A DNA stretch of 64,000 nt from Symbiodinium natans (taxonomy: Eukaryota; Sar; Dinophyceae; Suessiales; Symbiodiniaceae), in contig CAJNDS010001713.1 of assembly GCA_905221605.1 (NCBI GenBank), forward strand, positions 448,501-512,500, in the 5' to 3' direction. The first letter of the stretch is position 1; each line of letters starts with the position of its first letter. The position numbers and the translations under genes are program-made. Positions 1-10,255 of this stretch are shown piece after piece. The notes under the pieces are model-generated. The model ran no database searches and was not told the DNA's origin. It was given only the letters and a program-made list of their open reading frames with translations.

Positions 1-260
1 GGTAAGGTGCGAGGGCGCATCGCGTCGCCGCCAGGCCAGACAGGGATTTTTTAACAGAAAATAGCAGAAGCCGGGGTTCTTTGTGATTGAGGGCTTCATA
101 AGTTCTGCAGTGTAGGGTTCAGAGATTTAGGATGAAGGGGCTGCAAGCAATGGGTGGGTGGAAGCCGCGCGTTTGTTTTGAGACGTTTTGAGCAATCGGC
201 CTGTACTTAGCAGGGAATTCGGCGGCTATGTACAAACACGTGTCTGTTGTCGACAGCCTG

Positions 261-311
<51 letters not shown>

Positions 312-565
312 GGAAGGAGGAGGAGGAGATCTTGCAGATTCCTTCTCACGTTAGTAAGTAAGCCTTGTGTAAAGGTCTTCGTGGAAAACCCTAGCAGCCT
401 CTCTTCGAGAAGCTGCTGAAGCTCTAGGTTGGATATCTCTCCTGGATGTGGCAACTGGCTACCGGTGGGCATGCCGAGTGGAGGACTGGAGGGTTGAAGC
501 AAGGATCAGTCATAAACAGCACTGCAAGAGCAGAACTGCATTGCACCGTCCCAAGAAGGGGGTCG
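1..565. other. Spacer without recognisable gene
   Basis: No open frame here has recognisable domains. The only distinct structure is the TGA trinucleotide run at 261-310. The short frames crossing it encode poly-His or other homopolymers and are repeat artefacts. Confidence 0.5.
261..310. repeat. (TGA)n microsatellite
   Basis: An uninterrupted TGA/ATG trinucleotide run of about 17 units, followed by a purine-rich GGA stretch. On the - strand it reads as a poly-His run, which I do not take as coding. Confidence 0.95.
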
Positions 566-1000
566 ATGCGCGATTCAGAAACTGGATGCGATTCAGCAAA
601 GTATTCAGGAAACTCCGGTGATTCAGGAGACTGCGGTTCAAGAAACTAGGCGAGTCGGAAGAATTGCCGGATGCAGGAAACTGGCGTCACGCGAGTCAGG
701 AAACCGCGACTCAGGAAACCATGCAATTCAGGAAACCGGCTTCACGCGCGCGGTTCAGGAAACAAAGCGTTTCAGGAAACTGGCTTCACGCGATTGCTAT
801 CCGATTCATAGAGGGGTGGGTCGGGGGGGGGGTTTGGGGGGGATGATGACGGTCATGTCACGGGTGCTTTCCGGGACCTTTGTGATCCTCGCGCCCGAAT
901 CTGCGCTTTCCAGTTTCCCGAATCCACGGTTTCCAGAATCCACGCTTTCCAAGTTTCCTGAATCCCTGGTTTTTCAGCTTCCCGTAATTACCTGCATCTT
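566..1000. repeat. Degenerate ATTCAGGAAAC minisatellite with inverted half
   Basis: Between about 566 and 790 the words ATTCAGGAAAC, GTTCAGGAAAC or CTCAGGAAAC recur roughly every 14-30 bases. From about 895 to 1000 the same family appears in reverse complement (GTTTCCTGAATCC, GTTTCCAGAATCC, GTTTCCCGAATCC). The two halves are separated by a G-rich patch (815-845), so the block could fold into a large imperfect hairpin. No protein meaning is visible in any frame. Confidence 0.8.
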
Positions 1001-3060
1001 TTTGGTTCTCGAATCCGCGATTGTGCACTTCTACTTTTGAGTTTCCGATTGCTGACCCGACCAGGCCAAACCGTAAGGCTACAGGCTCGGAACCTTCAGC
1101 TGTCTGAAGCTCCATGGCAGGACCGGGCTCTCCTCCACAAGCCCGCTGTGTTGGACACGTCGCTGGCGAGCTAGTCTTGAGTTTGTGCATGCTTGTAGGA
1201 GCTTGTGCATGCTTGCGCATGCTTGTGCCTTTTTTCATCCTCTCCCATTCTCATTGCGTTCCATGTCAGGCAGGATTACAACAGTTTGCGCCCGCAACTC
1301 CCCGAGCCTCCGTCATGGTGGCCCCGCCCAGCAGCGACAGGATTGGCAGCGGGCTTGGCTTCAGAAGTGGTTTTTCTGGGCAACCTAAACCCATGGCTGA
1401 CTGCTACCCAGGCACCGTGTGTCGGAAGCCCCGCGCCAAAGCAGTGCACCGCCGCAGCCCACAACCTAAGGTTGGCTGGGCTTAGGTTACGGCTTGAGGG
1501 TTTCTTAGGTTTCCTGGGTTTTTTTTTCGCAGCTCTGACCCAGGCAGGGCTTGCGCTTCGTGGGCCTAGGCTTTAGGGCCTTCGGGGCCTTCCTGGAATG
1601 GCGGGTCTTGTCAGGAAGCCGGGGCTGGGTCTACAATGGCCTACACCTGTCAAGGTTTTTAGCTGGACAGGGCGATCTCTTTAGGATCCATGGGGCTCCT
1701 GGCAATCCCGTCCCTCGGAAAGTATGCGAAGCTTGTCGGGTGCGCGGCATAATGGAGCCGATGTCGAAGGCAAAAGCCGCCCACTCGAGATTCGAGCGCT
1801 GCTTCAATCACGTCTGTAGTTCATGGTAGTTCAGCCGGTTTTCCTCCCTGTAGGCCCCTCCAGGGGCCTTCAAGGAACGTTGTCAATTGGCCCAGCGGGG
1901 TCGAGAATGTTTATAGGTTGTGGTGGGAGCCCATAGCTGCCAAGGTCGTCTCAGACCTTCTCAGTATAGTTATAGTCAGTTATAGTATGGTCCAAATTTC
2001 GATCACTTTTGAACCGCAGGCAGAGGCTCTGCCACTGCCGTGCCTTTGCTAATGCATGCCCAGCTCGCAAATTCATTGCTTCACTGCGAGAAAATGAGCC
2101 CCTCTGAATCACCCTAGGCGTTTCTGCAAAGCAGGTCAAAACGCCGTGAGGATGTCGTGAGAGAGTATTGTCCTCTGGCCGTTCTCCTTTTTGTGACTTC
2201 TGGGTTCGAGAAGAGCACATCGGTGGGAGGAAGCGGATGTAGAGCACGATATCGGAGCTTGAGAGGGCCGACTTGCACGCCTTGACAATCTATATGCTAC
2301 AAGTCTGCAAGATATTTTAGGCCTATAGGTTTCTTTAAGTCAAAAGCCTGCGACCATAAGTTTACAGTGCCAGAGTCGTTGCGATAGTCAGGATGCTTTA
2401 GGGACCCCGGCCGCGGCTTGCTCAGTAGTTGAGGCCGCCCCCTCGTACAGGGACACCAGTGCTGTCCTGTCTTGCAGTCCTTTGTTCACTCCTTTGTTCC
2501 TAGGCTACAGCCAACATGTGCCGACAGGAAGCTTCAGCATCTGATGCCCTTGCTGAGCGATGCATCCTTGGTTGTCAATGAGAAGGCCTCTTGCCGCTCG
2601 ACCCCCCAGCATGCAAAAGCTCATTCCACCAGTGCCCTCCCCCCCCCCCCCCCTTGGACGAATCATTCTGCAAGGGTGCCCATCATGTCTTGTAATTACT
2701 TGTCAGGGACAGAAGCAATAGGCGACAAGTGGAGGGCCCCGTCAGGTCGGCAGAGAACAAGGTGGTGTGAACCACATGGCGCGGGAGCCCGGCCGAATTC
2801 TGTTTCGGGTAGTTCATTTCAGGGCTTCAGAATGCACTCTGGCAGGTGTGGGACAGTACTTCCTCAGACGGCTCTGAGGGCTTGGTACAACTTCAGTTGG
2901 GAGGCTGGCCAGGCCCCCAGACCTTGGAACCCAGTGCCTGAATTCAGCCGATGCGACAAGCGCATCAGAAATTCTGGTGGACAAACAAGGTGTTGTGATG
3001 AATTATGCGTCACACAGACATTTACTGCTGACACAGAGAGAGACACAGGCATAGGTACAG
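1001..3060. other. Spacer without recognisable gene
   Basis: Mixed-composition DNA with no frame showing a recognisable domain. It contains a poly-C run near 2639-2653 and short GCATGCTTGT repeats near 1190-1225. Spacers of this kind separate genes throughout the window. Unrecognised short exons cannot be excluded. Confidence 0.4.
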
Positions 3061-3061
3061 G

Positions 3062-3200
3062 ATGGTACAGGCACAGACCCAGACTGACGGACAGACAGAC
3101 AGACAGACGCAGACAGACACAAACACGAGACCTGGAGAGATGCAAAGAGAGACACAAAGAGAGAGACGGAGAGACGCCAAGAGAGACACACTGGGCCCAA
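3062..3200. repeat. GACA/GAGA-rich simple sequence
   Basis: Degenerate GACAGACAGACA passing into GAGAGACACAAAGAGAGA. It leads into the octamer array downstream and resembles the CAGAGACA tracts at 4432-4503 and 5145-5312. Confidence 0.8.
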
Positions 3201-3261
3201 CCTCGCGGGGGGCGTGCAAATCGCGTGGGGGCTTTCTGCCAGGTCCCATGAAAAGGAAAGA

Positions 3262-4135
3262 CAGAATGAATGAAAGAATGAAAGAATGAAGAATGAAAGA
3301 ATGAAAGAATGAAAGAATGAAAGAATGAAAGAATGAAAGAATGAAAGAATGAAAGAATGAAAGAATGAAAGAATGAAAGAATGAAAGAATGAAAGAATGA
3401 AAGAATGAAAGAATGAAAGAGTGAAAGAATGAAAGAATGAAAGAATGAAAGAATGAAAGAATGAAAGAATGAACTAATAGATGAATGGATGAATGGATGA
3501 ATGGAAGAATGGAAGAATGGAAGAATGGAAGAATGAAAGAATGAAAGAATGAAAGAATGAAAGAATGAAAGAATGAAAGAATGAAAGAATGAAAGAATGG
3601 AAGAATGGAAGAATGGAAAGACTGAAAGACTGAAAGACTGAAAAGCTGAAAGGCTGAAAGGCTGAAAGGCTGAAAGACTGAAAGACTGAAAGACTGAAAG
3701 ACTGAAAGGCTGAAAGACTGAAAGACTGAAAGACTGAAAGACTGAAAGACTGAAAGACTGAAAGACTGAAAGACAGAAAGACTGAAAGACTGAAAGACTG
3801 AAAGGCTGAAAGACGGAAAGACGGAAAGACGGAAAGACTGAAAGACTGAAAGACTGAAAGACTGAAAGACTGAAAGACTGAAAGACTGAAGGACTGAAAG
3901 ACTGAAAGACTGAAAGACTGAAAGACTGAAAGACTGAAAGACTGAAGGACTCAAAGACTCAAAGACTCAAAGAATCAAAGAATCAAAGAATCAAAGAACC
4001 AAAGAATGAAAGCATGAAAGCATGAACGCATGAAAGCATGAAAGCATGAGCGCATGAACGCATGAAAGCATGAAAGCATGAAAGCATGAAAACATGAAAA
4101 CATGAAAGCATGAAAGAATGAAAGAATCAAAGAAT
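3262..4135. repeat. Octamer satellite with successive sequence variants
   Basis: Nearly 0.9 kb of 8-bp units sharing the core TGAAAG. Units change in blocks along the array: AATGAAAG (3262-3475), GATGAATG-like and GGAAGAAT variants (3480-3535), AATGAAAG again (to about 3595), GACTGAAA (3615-3945) with GGCTGAAA and GACGGAAA islands, GACTCAAA then GAATCAAA (3950-4000), and GCATGAAA (4008-4115). Because 8 is not a multiple of 3, every frame codes an octapeptide repeat, which produces a spurious 310-residue - strand frame. Confidence 0.95.
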
Positions 4136-4149
4136 CTCCCTGTGTCGTG

Positions 4150-4503
4150 TGTCTGTGTGTCCGAAGCAAGAAGAAAGGGAAGAAGGAAAGAAAAGAAAGA
4201 ACGAAAGATAAAGAAAGAAATACAGAACGATGAAAGAAAGAAAGAAAGAAATAATCAACGAAAGAAAGAAAGAAAGAACGATAAAGAAATAAAGGAAGCA
4301 ATAAGGACATACATAACTAAAGAAATATTAAGGAAAGAAAGAAATAAAGAAGGAAAGACAGAAAGAAAAACACATCGCTATGTATATAAAGACATAAAGA
4401 TAGAATGAAATATAAAATAGATAGATAAGCAGAGGGACACAGAGAGACACAGAGAGACGCAGAGAGACACAGAGAGACTGAGAGAGACAGAGAGAGACAG
4501 AGA
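4150..4503. repeat. GAAA-rich tract followed by GAGACACA octamers
   Basis: About 4170-4380 is an irregular GAAA/AAAGAA purine-rich tract. About 4432-4503 is a clean run of GAGACACAGA-type octamers, the same family as 5145-5312. Confidence 0.85.
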
Positions 4504-5144
4504 GTTTTTCAGAACACAGTGCGTATGCGACTTCTAAAGCTACTCACAATTTCCAATTCGATCTCTGAGCCATGGCCTCTCATCGGCTCACCGACCAAGC
4601 AGAATGGGTCTGCTGAAGAGGGCCAGTGGCAACGCACAGGCAGGACCGCGTGCTGGCTCAATCGTCACGACCCAAACAGCCAGCTTTGCCTGCAGCCCTC
4701 TCTTGGGTCTCTTGGCAATCCCTACAAAACCGGGCAACTCGGCAGCGGTCTCTGTCTCCTCAAAAAACAGTTTCCCAGCTGTGGTCTGGAAGCAGACGAT
4801 CTGGTTGAGAGTGTCAAGATTCGCCGAATTGAATCCAGCACCTCGGAGGGGCTTCAGCTAAATGCCCCTACCATGCAGCGAGGGATGGCGCTCTCACGGC
4901 ATCAAGTTTTCGGGGTTGGGTGAGATAATCGCAGTTGAAACCTGTGTGATGGCCAGTGTGAACAAGTCATTCAGCGGTCTTACATTCAACAGCTTCGAAG
5001 GCCGTAGGACGAGCCCTTGCTTTTTTCGCAAGCATGGGGTCGTTTGCCACAAACAGAATGGTCATCAAAACCATGGTTTGCTTCTCAACAGACCCTCGGA
5101 CTGGCGCGGGGCAGCTCTCCCCGGGGGGGCTAGGCGTGTGGACA
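4504..5144. other. Spacer without recognisable gene
   Basis: Ordinary-composition DNA between two simple repeats. Frames of 60-156 residues are open but none shows a recognisable domain, and the longest runs into the adjacent repeat. Confidence 0.4.
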
Positions 5145-5312
5145 CAGAGACAAAGCGAGAGACACACAGAGAGACAGAGACACAGAGACACAGAGACACA
5201 GAGACACAGAGACACAGAGGCACAGAGACGCAGAGACGCAGAGACGCAGAGACACAGAGACACAGAGACACAGAGAGAGAGACACAGAGACACAGCGACA
5301 CAGACACAGAGA
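5145..5312. repeat. (CAGAGACA)n octamer array
   Basis: A tandem ACAGAGAC octamer with CGCAGAGA variants in the middle (about 5225-5250) and a degenerate right end. It is open in several frames on both strands only because of the repeat. Confidence 0.95.
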
Positions 5313-5519
5313 CTCAGACACATCTAATGTGAAGTGGAAGATAGAGGAGGAAGACGCGTCCATGTAGTGGAGCGAGGTACTGGAGGAAGTGCATTGGAAA
5401 TATGACTCGCTTGCTCCACGTGGTATGCTCTGCAAACATGCTCTGCCGCAAACGTACACGCAATAGCACGCAAACGTCATCGCGCTCGCAATCAATCTCA
5501 GTCTCACACGCCATCGCAC

Positions 5520-5650
5520 ACGCGACCGCACACGCGCACACGCACGCGCGCACACACGCAGAGAAGCGCGCAAACGCAGACAAGCACGCACGTGCAGAAG
5601 CGCACGCATGCAAGCAGGCAGGTAGGCAGGCAAACATGCAGGTACGCACA
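5520..5650. repeat. Alternating CACACG/CGCACG purine-pyrimidine tract
   Basis: About 130 bp of CA/CG dinucleotide-rich sequence passing into GCAGGCAGGTAGGCAGG. Alternating purine-pyrimidine DNA like this can adopt Z-form. No gene is seen. Confidence 0.7.
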
Positions 5651-5654
5651 CTCA

Positions 5655-8600
5655 CCCGCGCTTTCGTACATAGCGTTGCAGAGCCGCTTGAGTCCCTACA
5701 CCCTTCCATGGTGTTAAACGTTAAGCAAAGCTTGGTTGTGGTGGGTTGTATCAAGTGTACCATCAGGAAGCAGTCTCCGGTTCTGAATCTCAGCGGATCT
5801 AGGCCTGGACTCCTGGATGGCAGCGAGTCCCCAAAGTTGGCTCCCCGGAGGGCCCTTGTTTTTTTTGTTTTTTGGAGGTTTCTGAGCGGTTTGTTGCAGT
5901 TTTGTTGAATGTTGCCATGTTGCTGCTGCCTGATGACCACGGCATCTTCGGAAGAAACACTTTGTTGGCCAGTTGGTCTGGCTTTGGTAAGTTTGTTATA
6001 TGTTGAGGCTCGTGTATTGGCTGCAAGGCATGTGTTTTGGAGCAACAGCGGGATCCCTGTTCCCATCGACAGCATCGTAAAGCCAGGCAGCGGCGGGGGA
6101 AGTGGGGGAGATCTGAACCGGCAAGCGATTTTGGGATGGACGAGTTGTTGGATTTGAGGGCTTGTGTCTTTTTGGGTTGATTGAGCAGGGTTTCAAGTAC
6201 ATGGCGCCGCATACCTCTGCAGATTGACACTGCGACAGTGGACAATTTGCTAAGTTTGAAGCACCTGCGAGATTGCCAAGCACAGGACTGGCATCTTCCA
6301 GATCTAGAGAATGCGTTACGCCCCCAGCGCCCCCAGTTGGCAAGTGCACAGCCGCACAGTCCGAGAATCCGTCGTACCCGAGGCCCGTAGCTGGCGTCGG
6401 AAAACTGGGGCCTGGGACCTGGGTCTCCATGTTTGGCAGGGGGCTTCTGAAGCCGTCCGGCTTGGTTGGGCTTGGTTGCCGGGTCAGAAGCCGCTTCACA
6501 GAAGACTCTGTCAAGGAGCCACCCTTTCTATTTTCTTTTAAATCTTGGACACGGAAATACGTTGGAGGTGAGCCATTGGACGTCGACCATCTCGGCAAGA
6601 CTTCAGCCCGTCGGCCGGCCACTGAGAGTTGAGGAGTTGTTCGATTTCAAGCCCAGCATCCGGACGACAAAAGGCTTCCGTGTAGTTAACGTGCGTTGTG
6701 CACCCTTGCGCGGGCGCGGGTGATGGTGTAAGCGACAGCTGAGGCGACGCATTGACTTCCGGCGGCGAGGCTGATGTCGATGTCGGAGCCTGCGATTGCG
6801 ATGAGGATGATGCAGACACGTCTGGCGGTGGTCTTCTCAGTGCTGCGCGAGAGGCTTGCTTTCACCCATCAGGCATAGAGTGACATGAGGTGAGGGTTCT
6901 CCCCCAGCAAGCCCTTCAAGTCAAGGGAACCAGGCCGCGCTTTCACTGGTGGATACTGGTGGTGCTGCTACTGTCTCTAGGCTACTGCTACGGGTTGCCT
7001 CGCTGCCGCTGCTTTCTTGGAAGGTGCCCTTTTCTCCCTGGAGGTCGAGTGACCCTGGGCACTGACATGAGCGCGTTCAATTTGGGATCTTGCAGGATGA
7101 GACTTCATCTAGAGCCCACACCCGGCTTCGCTCAAAGCCAGGTATGTATGGGTGCAGTGTAGATTATTCTCAGGTATAAAGTTTCACGACTCAAGACGTA
7201 CTGCTTGGGGCTTCGAGCACGAGGTTATGCTTGATCATTCTTGGAACCAAACAATTAGAATACCCATCTCATATCACCAGGGTTGAAAGCAAAGTGACAA
7301 CCTTCAGCCGTGAAGGCTTGACGGAACAAGCCAAGCCGAATTTTGAAACCCCAGTCAGGGAAAGCTATGAAAATGCCAAGCTTAAAAAACAAGTCCCAAG
7401 CCTCTAAGCCATAAGTTTGAAGCATTCAGCTGCAGTTAAAACCCTAAAGCTGTTGCATTGATCATGACCTAAGCCCTTTGTTTGGTGCCTTGAGCCCTAA
7501 ATCATTAAATCCTCCAAGAGGTTAAGTCGGAAGCCAGTGGGCCTTAATTCTTTGCCGAAAAATGTATATTTTGTGGTCCATCCATGACAGAGAGAGAGAC
7601 CGGTAAGAGCGCTGATAGCGAAGACCATGTTGTCACATCGTGCAGAGAATGGGACTACAGTTGGAGCGCAATCGCGTGAAGGGCTTACCCTTCCAGTTCT
7701 GCTTGGCATCTGCTGATTTATGAGCCCGCTCAGGCCCAAACAAGCTTGGGCGGTCAGTGGGGTTCAGGGTCGTAGCAGTAGCAGAGCTAAGCTTGCAGCA
7801 GCGGCAGGAGTAGTAGTATTGGCAGCAGCAGTTGTAGGATTCGTGGTAGACATGTAAGATGAGAATTAAAGACCTCAAAGATTCGGCACCTTCAAAACTC
7901 TAAGTGAAATATGCATAGTGTGGAGAAGGGTGGGAGAGGCAGTTTGCAGCATCTGGAGCCTCTAATGCACGGTTTGGACCGGTAAAAGTTCAGAAACGAC
8001 TGCAACGAAAAACATGTGGATCCATTTGGAGCGTGTGGGCAACTAGAAATGCTGCAGTTGCAGCGTGTTCTGCCCTTTTTTGATGTCCGGATTTTGCCTG
8101 TAAGTCGTTTTAGATCCTTCCCCTTACCCCTAACTTGTTTTTCGCAGTTCTTCAACACATTTTTATCTTCTGATTTAACTTTGATTCTTGATGCTTCTTA
8201 GTTTTTTTAGGCAGGGGCCCGGTGGACCCTCTTTATAAAATTCCACATGGCCAGTGCAAACCTCAGAACAACTAGCACCGACAGACAACTACTTGCGGGC
8301 GCTTCCGACCGGGGGGGTCGGCGGATGTGCCTTTTTTCGTCGCTTGTGATGTGACCCATGAAATCCGAGGACGTGAAAGCCCACTCCAAGCAAGGAGCCT
8401 TGCAGGCGCTCGGGACGCTTTCGGGAACTTGCAGACTCATCAGTCCGTTGAAGGCTAGCGGTTTAACATCCGTGCAAGGTCTTTTTTGGAGTGTTTTTGC
8501 TCTTCTTGCCGAGGGTCTGGGGAAAGGTGGATGATTGCGTTCTACCAAGGCAGCGTTAAGGCTGCAAACCTCAACACTTGCAACTAGAGGTCCGACACAG

Positions 8601-9240
8601 TGCAAGACTTGAGACTCTCGGCAATTTGAGATTGCGATGTCAAGGGACTCTGCTTACAACTTTGGATTCAGGGGTCGAAGAGGTCGAACATTGAGAGAGT
8701 TAATGTCTTTTTGTTTGACCCTGTACAGCGTCCCCAACTTAAGGCATCAGGTTGCACGTCCTCCGAAAGTCAAGCCAACTGTTGGGCCCGAACAACGCTG
8801 CAAGAGCAAGCCTTTCACTTAGGCAAAATATGCACGCACGTGCATGCCCCCCCCCCCCCCCCAAGAAAAACAATAACAATTGCCAAACGAGAGCCTTGTA
8901 TCTGGCTTCCCGACGCAACGCAACGCTTCATCTCATGAGAGTCCTTCTGCAAGAGGCGCTGAAGAGTCGACGCCGCAGGCTAAAGTCTCGGACCACTGAA
9001 AGGGCCAGCCGGGATCCCCGGTTTCCAGCTTTTTTCTTCAAGCCAGTTGTTTGGAGGGTTTTGGGGGCGCCAGGATTCGGAACTTGAGGTGATAACTTTG
9101 TGGCACTTTAAGGCGCCCTGATTGCGGAGTGTTGATGCCAAACTTGCCTGGGCTGAGGCACCACGATCCTACATACCGTGTCGGCCCCTCAATGTGGATT
9201 GAGAGCTTCTGTCCAGAAGCCCTCAGGCGTCAGCTGCGGT
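5655..9240. other. Spacer without recognisable gene
   Basis: Around 3.6 kb with no domain I recognise. Frames near 6000-6620 and 8207-8605 are open for 100-200 codons but give low-complexity, Ser/Pro-rich products typical of chance frames. Poly-C runs occur near 8850-8863. Single unrecognised exons may be present. Confidence 0.35.
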
Positions 9241-9243
9241 TCG

Positions 9244-9322
9244 GGCACTTTTGGTGCTTTTGGTGCTTTTGGTGCTTTTGGCGCTTTTGGTGCTTTTGGT
9301 GCTTTTGGCGCTGTTGGCGCTA
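9244..9322. repeat. 9-bp tandem repeat GGTGCTTTT
   Basis: Eight or so units of GGTGCTTTT with GGCGCTTTT variants. Because the unit is a multiple of three, both strands give tripeptide repeats (Phe-Trp-Cys on +, Ala-Pro-Lys on -). I see no flanking coding context that would make either real. Confidence 0.9.
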
Positions 9323-9624
9323 GGTAGGGATTTTGAGTTCTTCTGCCAGCTCTGCATGCCAGACAATCCCCTCCGAGGTGGGACTTGGGCAACTCTTCCG
9401 AGGACAGCAATGCCTGCGAAACTGTCGCGGAGGCCCGACATGCCTGTACTGGCGTACACCTGGCCATGGCATTCGCTCGTGCTCAACTTGTGCTCAACTT
9501 GCCAAGGAGCAAAAGCTGGAAACTCTCCGCGTTTGAATGTCTTGTTATGTCTTGTTTCACCGCACTCGAACAGCTGCTTGATCTCAGCAGATGTTTTTCC
9601 CGCGGGAGGTAGCTCGCCTGTTAT

Positions 9625-10255
9625 CAATCCTGCGCGTTTTCATTGACTGGCCGAGGGTCACTGATGGTTAATCCAGAGGTCCCGAGAAGTCAAGTCCGGA
9701 TGCAGCTGACTCCGCAGCGTCCCACTTCCTCTCCATCACATCCCTGAAACATCCGGACGGGCTTGGCTGCGTCGTGCTATATTTCTATCTGGACATCAGC
9801 GCGCCACCGCAACAAAAGAAGCCCGGTCTCGCAAACCCAAAGCAGCCCCAAGGCCAGCCTACAAAGAGCTATCAACTTGCTTCAGCGCTGAACCTCTGCC
9901 CGCTGTTTCGAATGTGCTAGCCATCGCAGCCTTTCCGGCATACGTTCCTGGTTTCATGCCTTTGACAACCGGCATTTTGGCTCCAGATGCGTCTGCGTAA
10001 AACCAGACTGAAAGTCGATGCCGAGAGTCCAGGCTGGACGTGGAGAGGGTCGTGGAGATGGTGTGCATGTGTGCTCCTAGTCATACACTCACAAGTCTGC
10101 TCGGTACACTCTCACTCCGTGAGCGAGTGGTGGCTCGAAGCCTCGCGCAGTGCTGGGTGGTGGTCTTCCGTTGCTCACGCCTGCTGCTCGGTAGCAGGGA
10201 TGGCGTGGCGCGGACCTACCAGGTTTGTTCTGCGTGAAGTCTGAATTGCTTCTGC
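9625..10255. other. Spacer before transporter gene
   Basis: No domain is seen. Missing 5' exons of the transporter that follows could lie here, since its recognisable part begins inside the family fold. A spliced-leader-like string lies at about 9970-9986. Confidence 0.35.

Noticed and set aside
119-502. - strand frame with poly-His
   Set aside because: The His run is the TGA microsatellite; the rest has no coding character.
3022-3954. 310-residue - strand frame with FQSFSLSV repeats
   Set aside because: It is the octamer satellite read in frame; an 8-bp unit gives an octapeptide in every frame, and no unique flanking domain exists.
5130-5651. - strand frames rich in Ser/Leu/Cys/Val across the CAGAGACA repeat
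   Set aside because: Artefact of simple sequence; same for 55778-56311 on + and 55745-56268 on -.
9189-9467. - strand Ala-Pro-Lys repeat resembling a histone-H1 or histone-like tail
   Set aside because: It comes only from a 9-bp tandem repeat, with no globular domain or start context around it.
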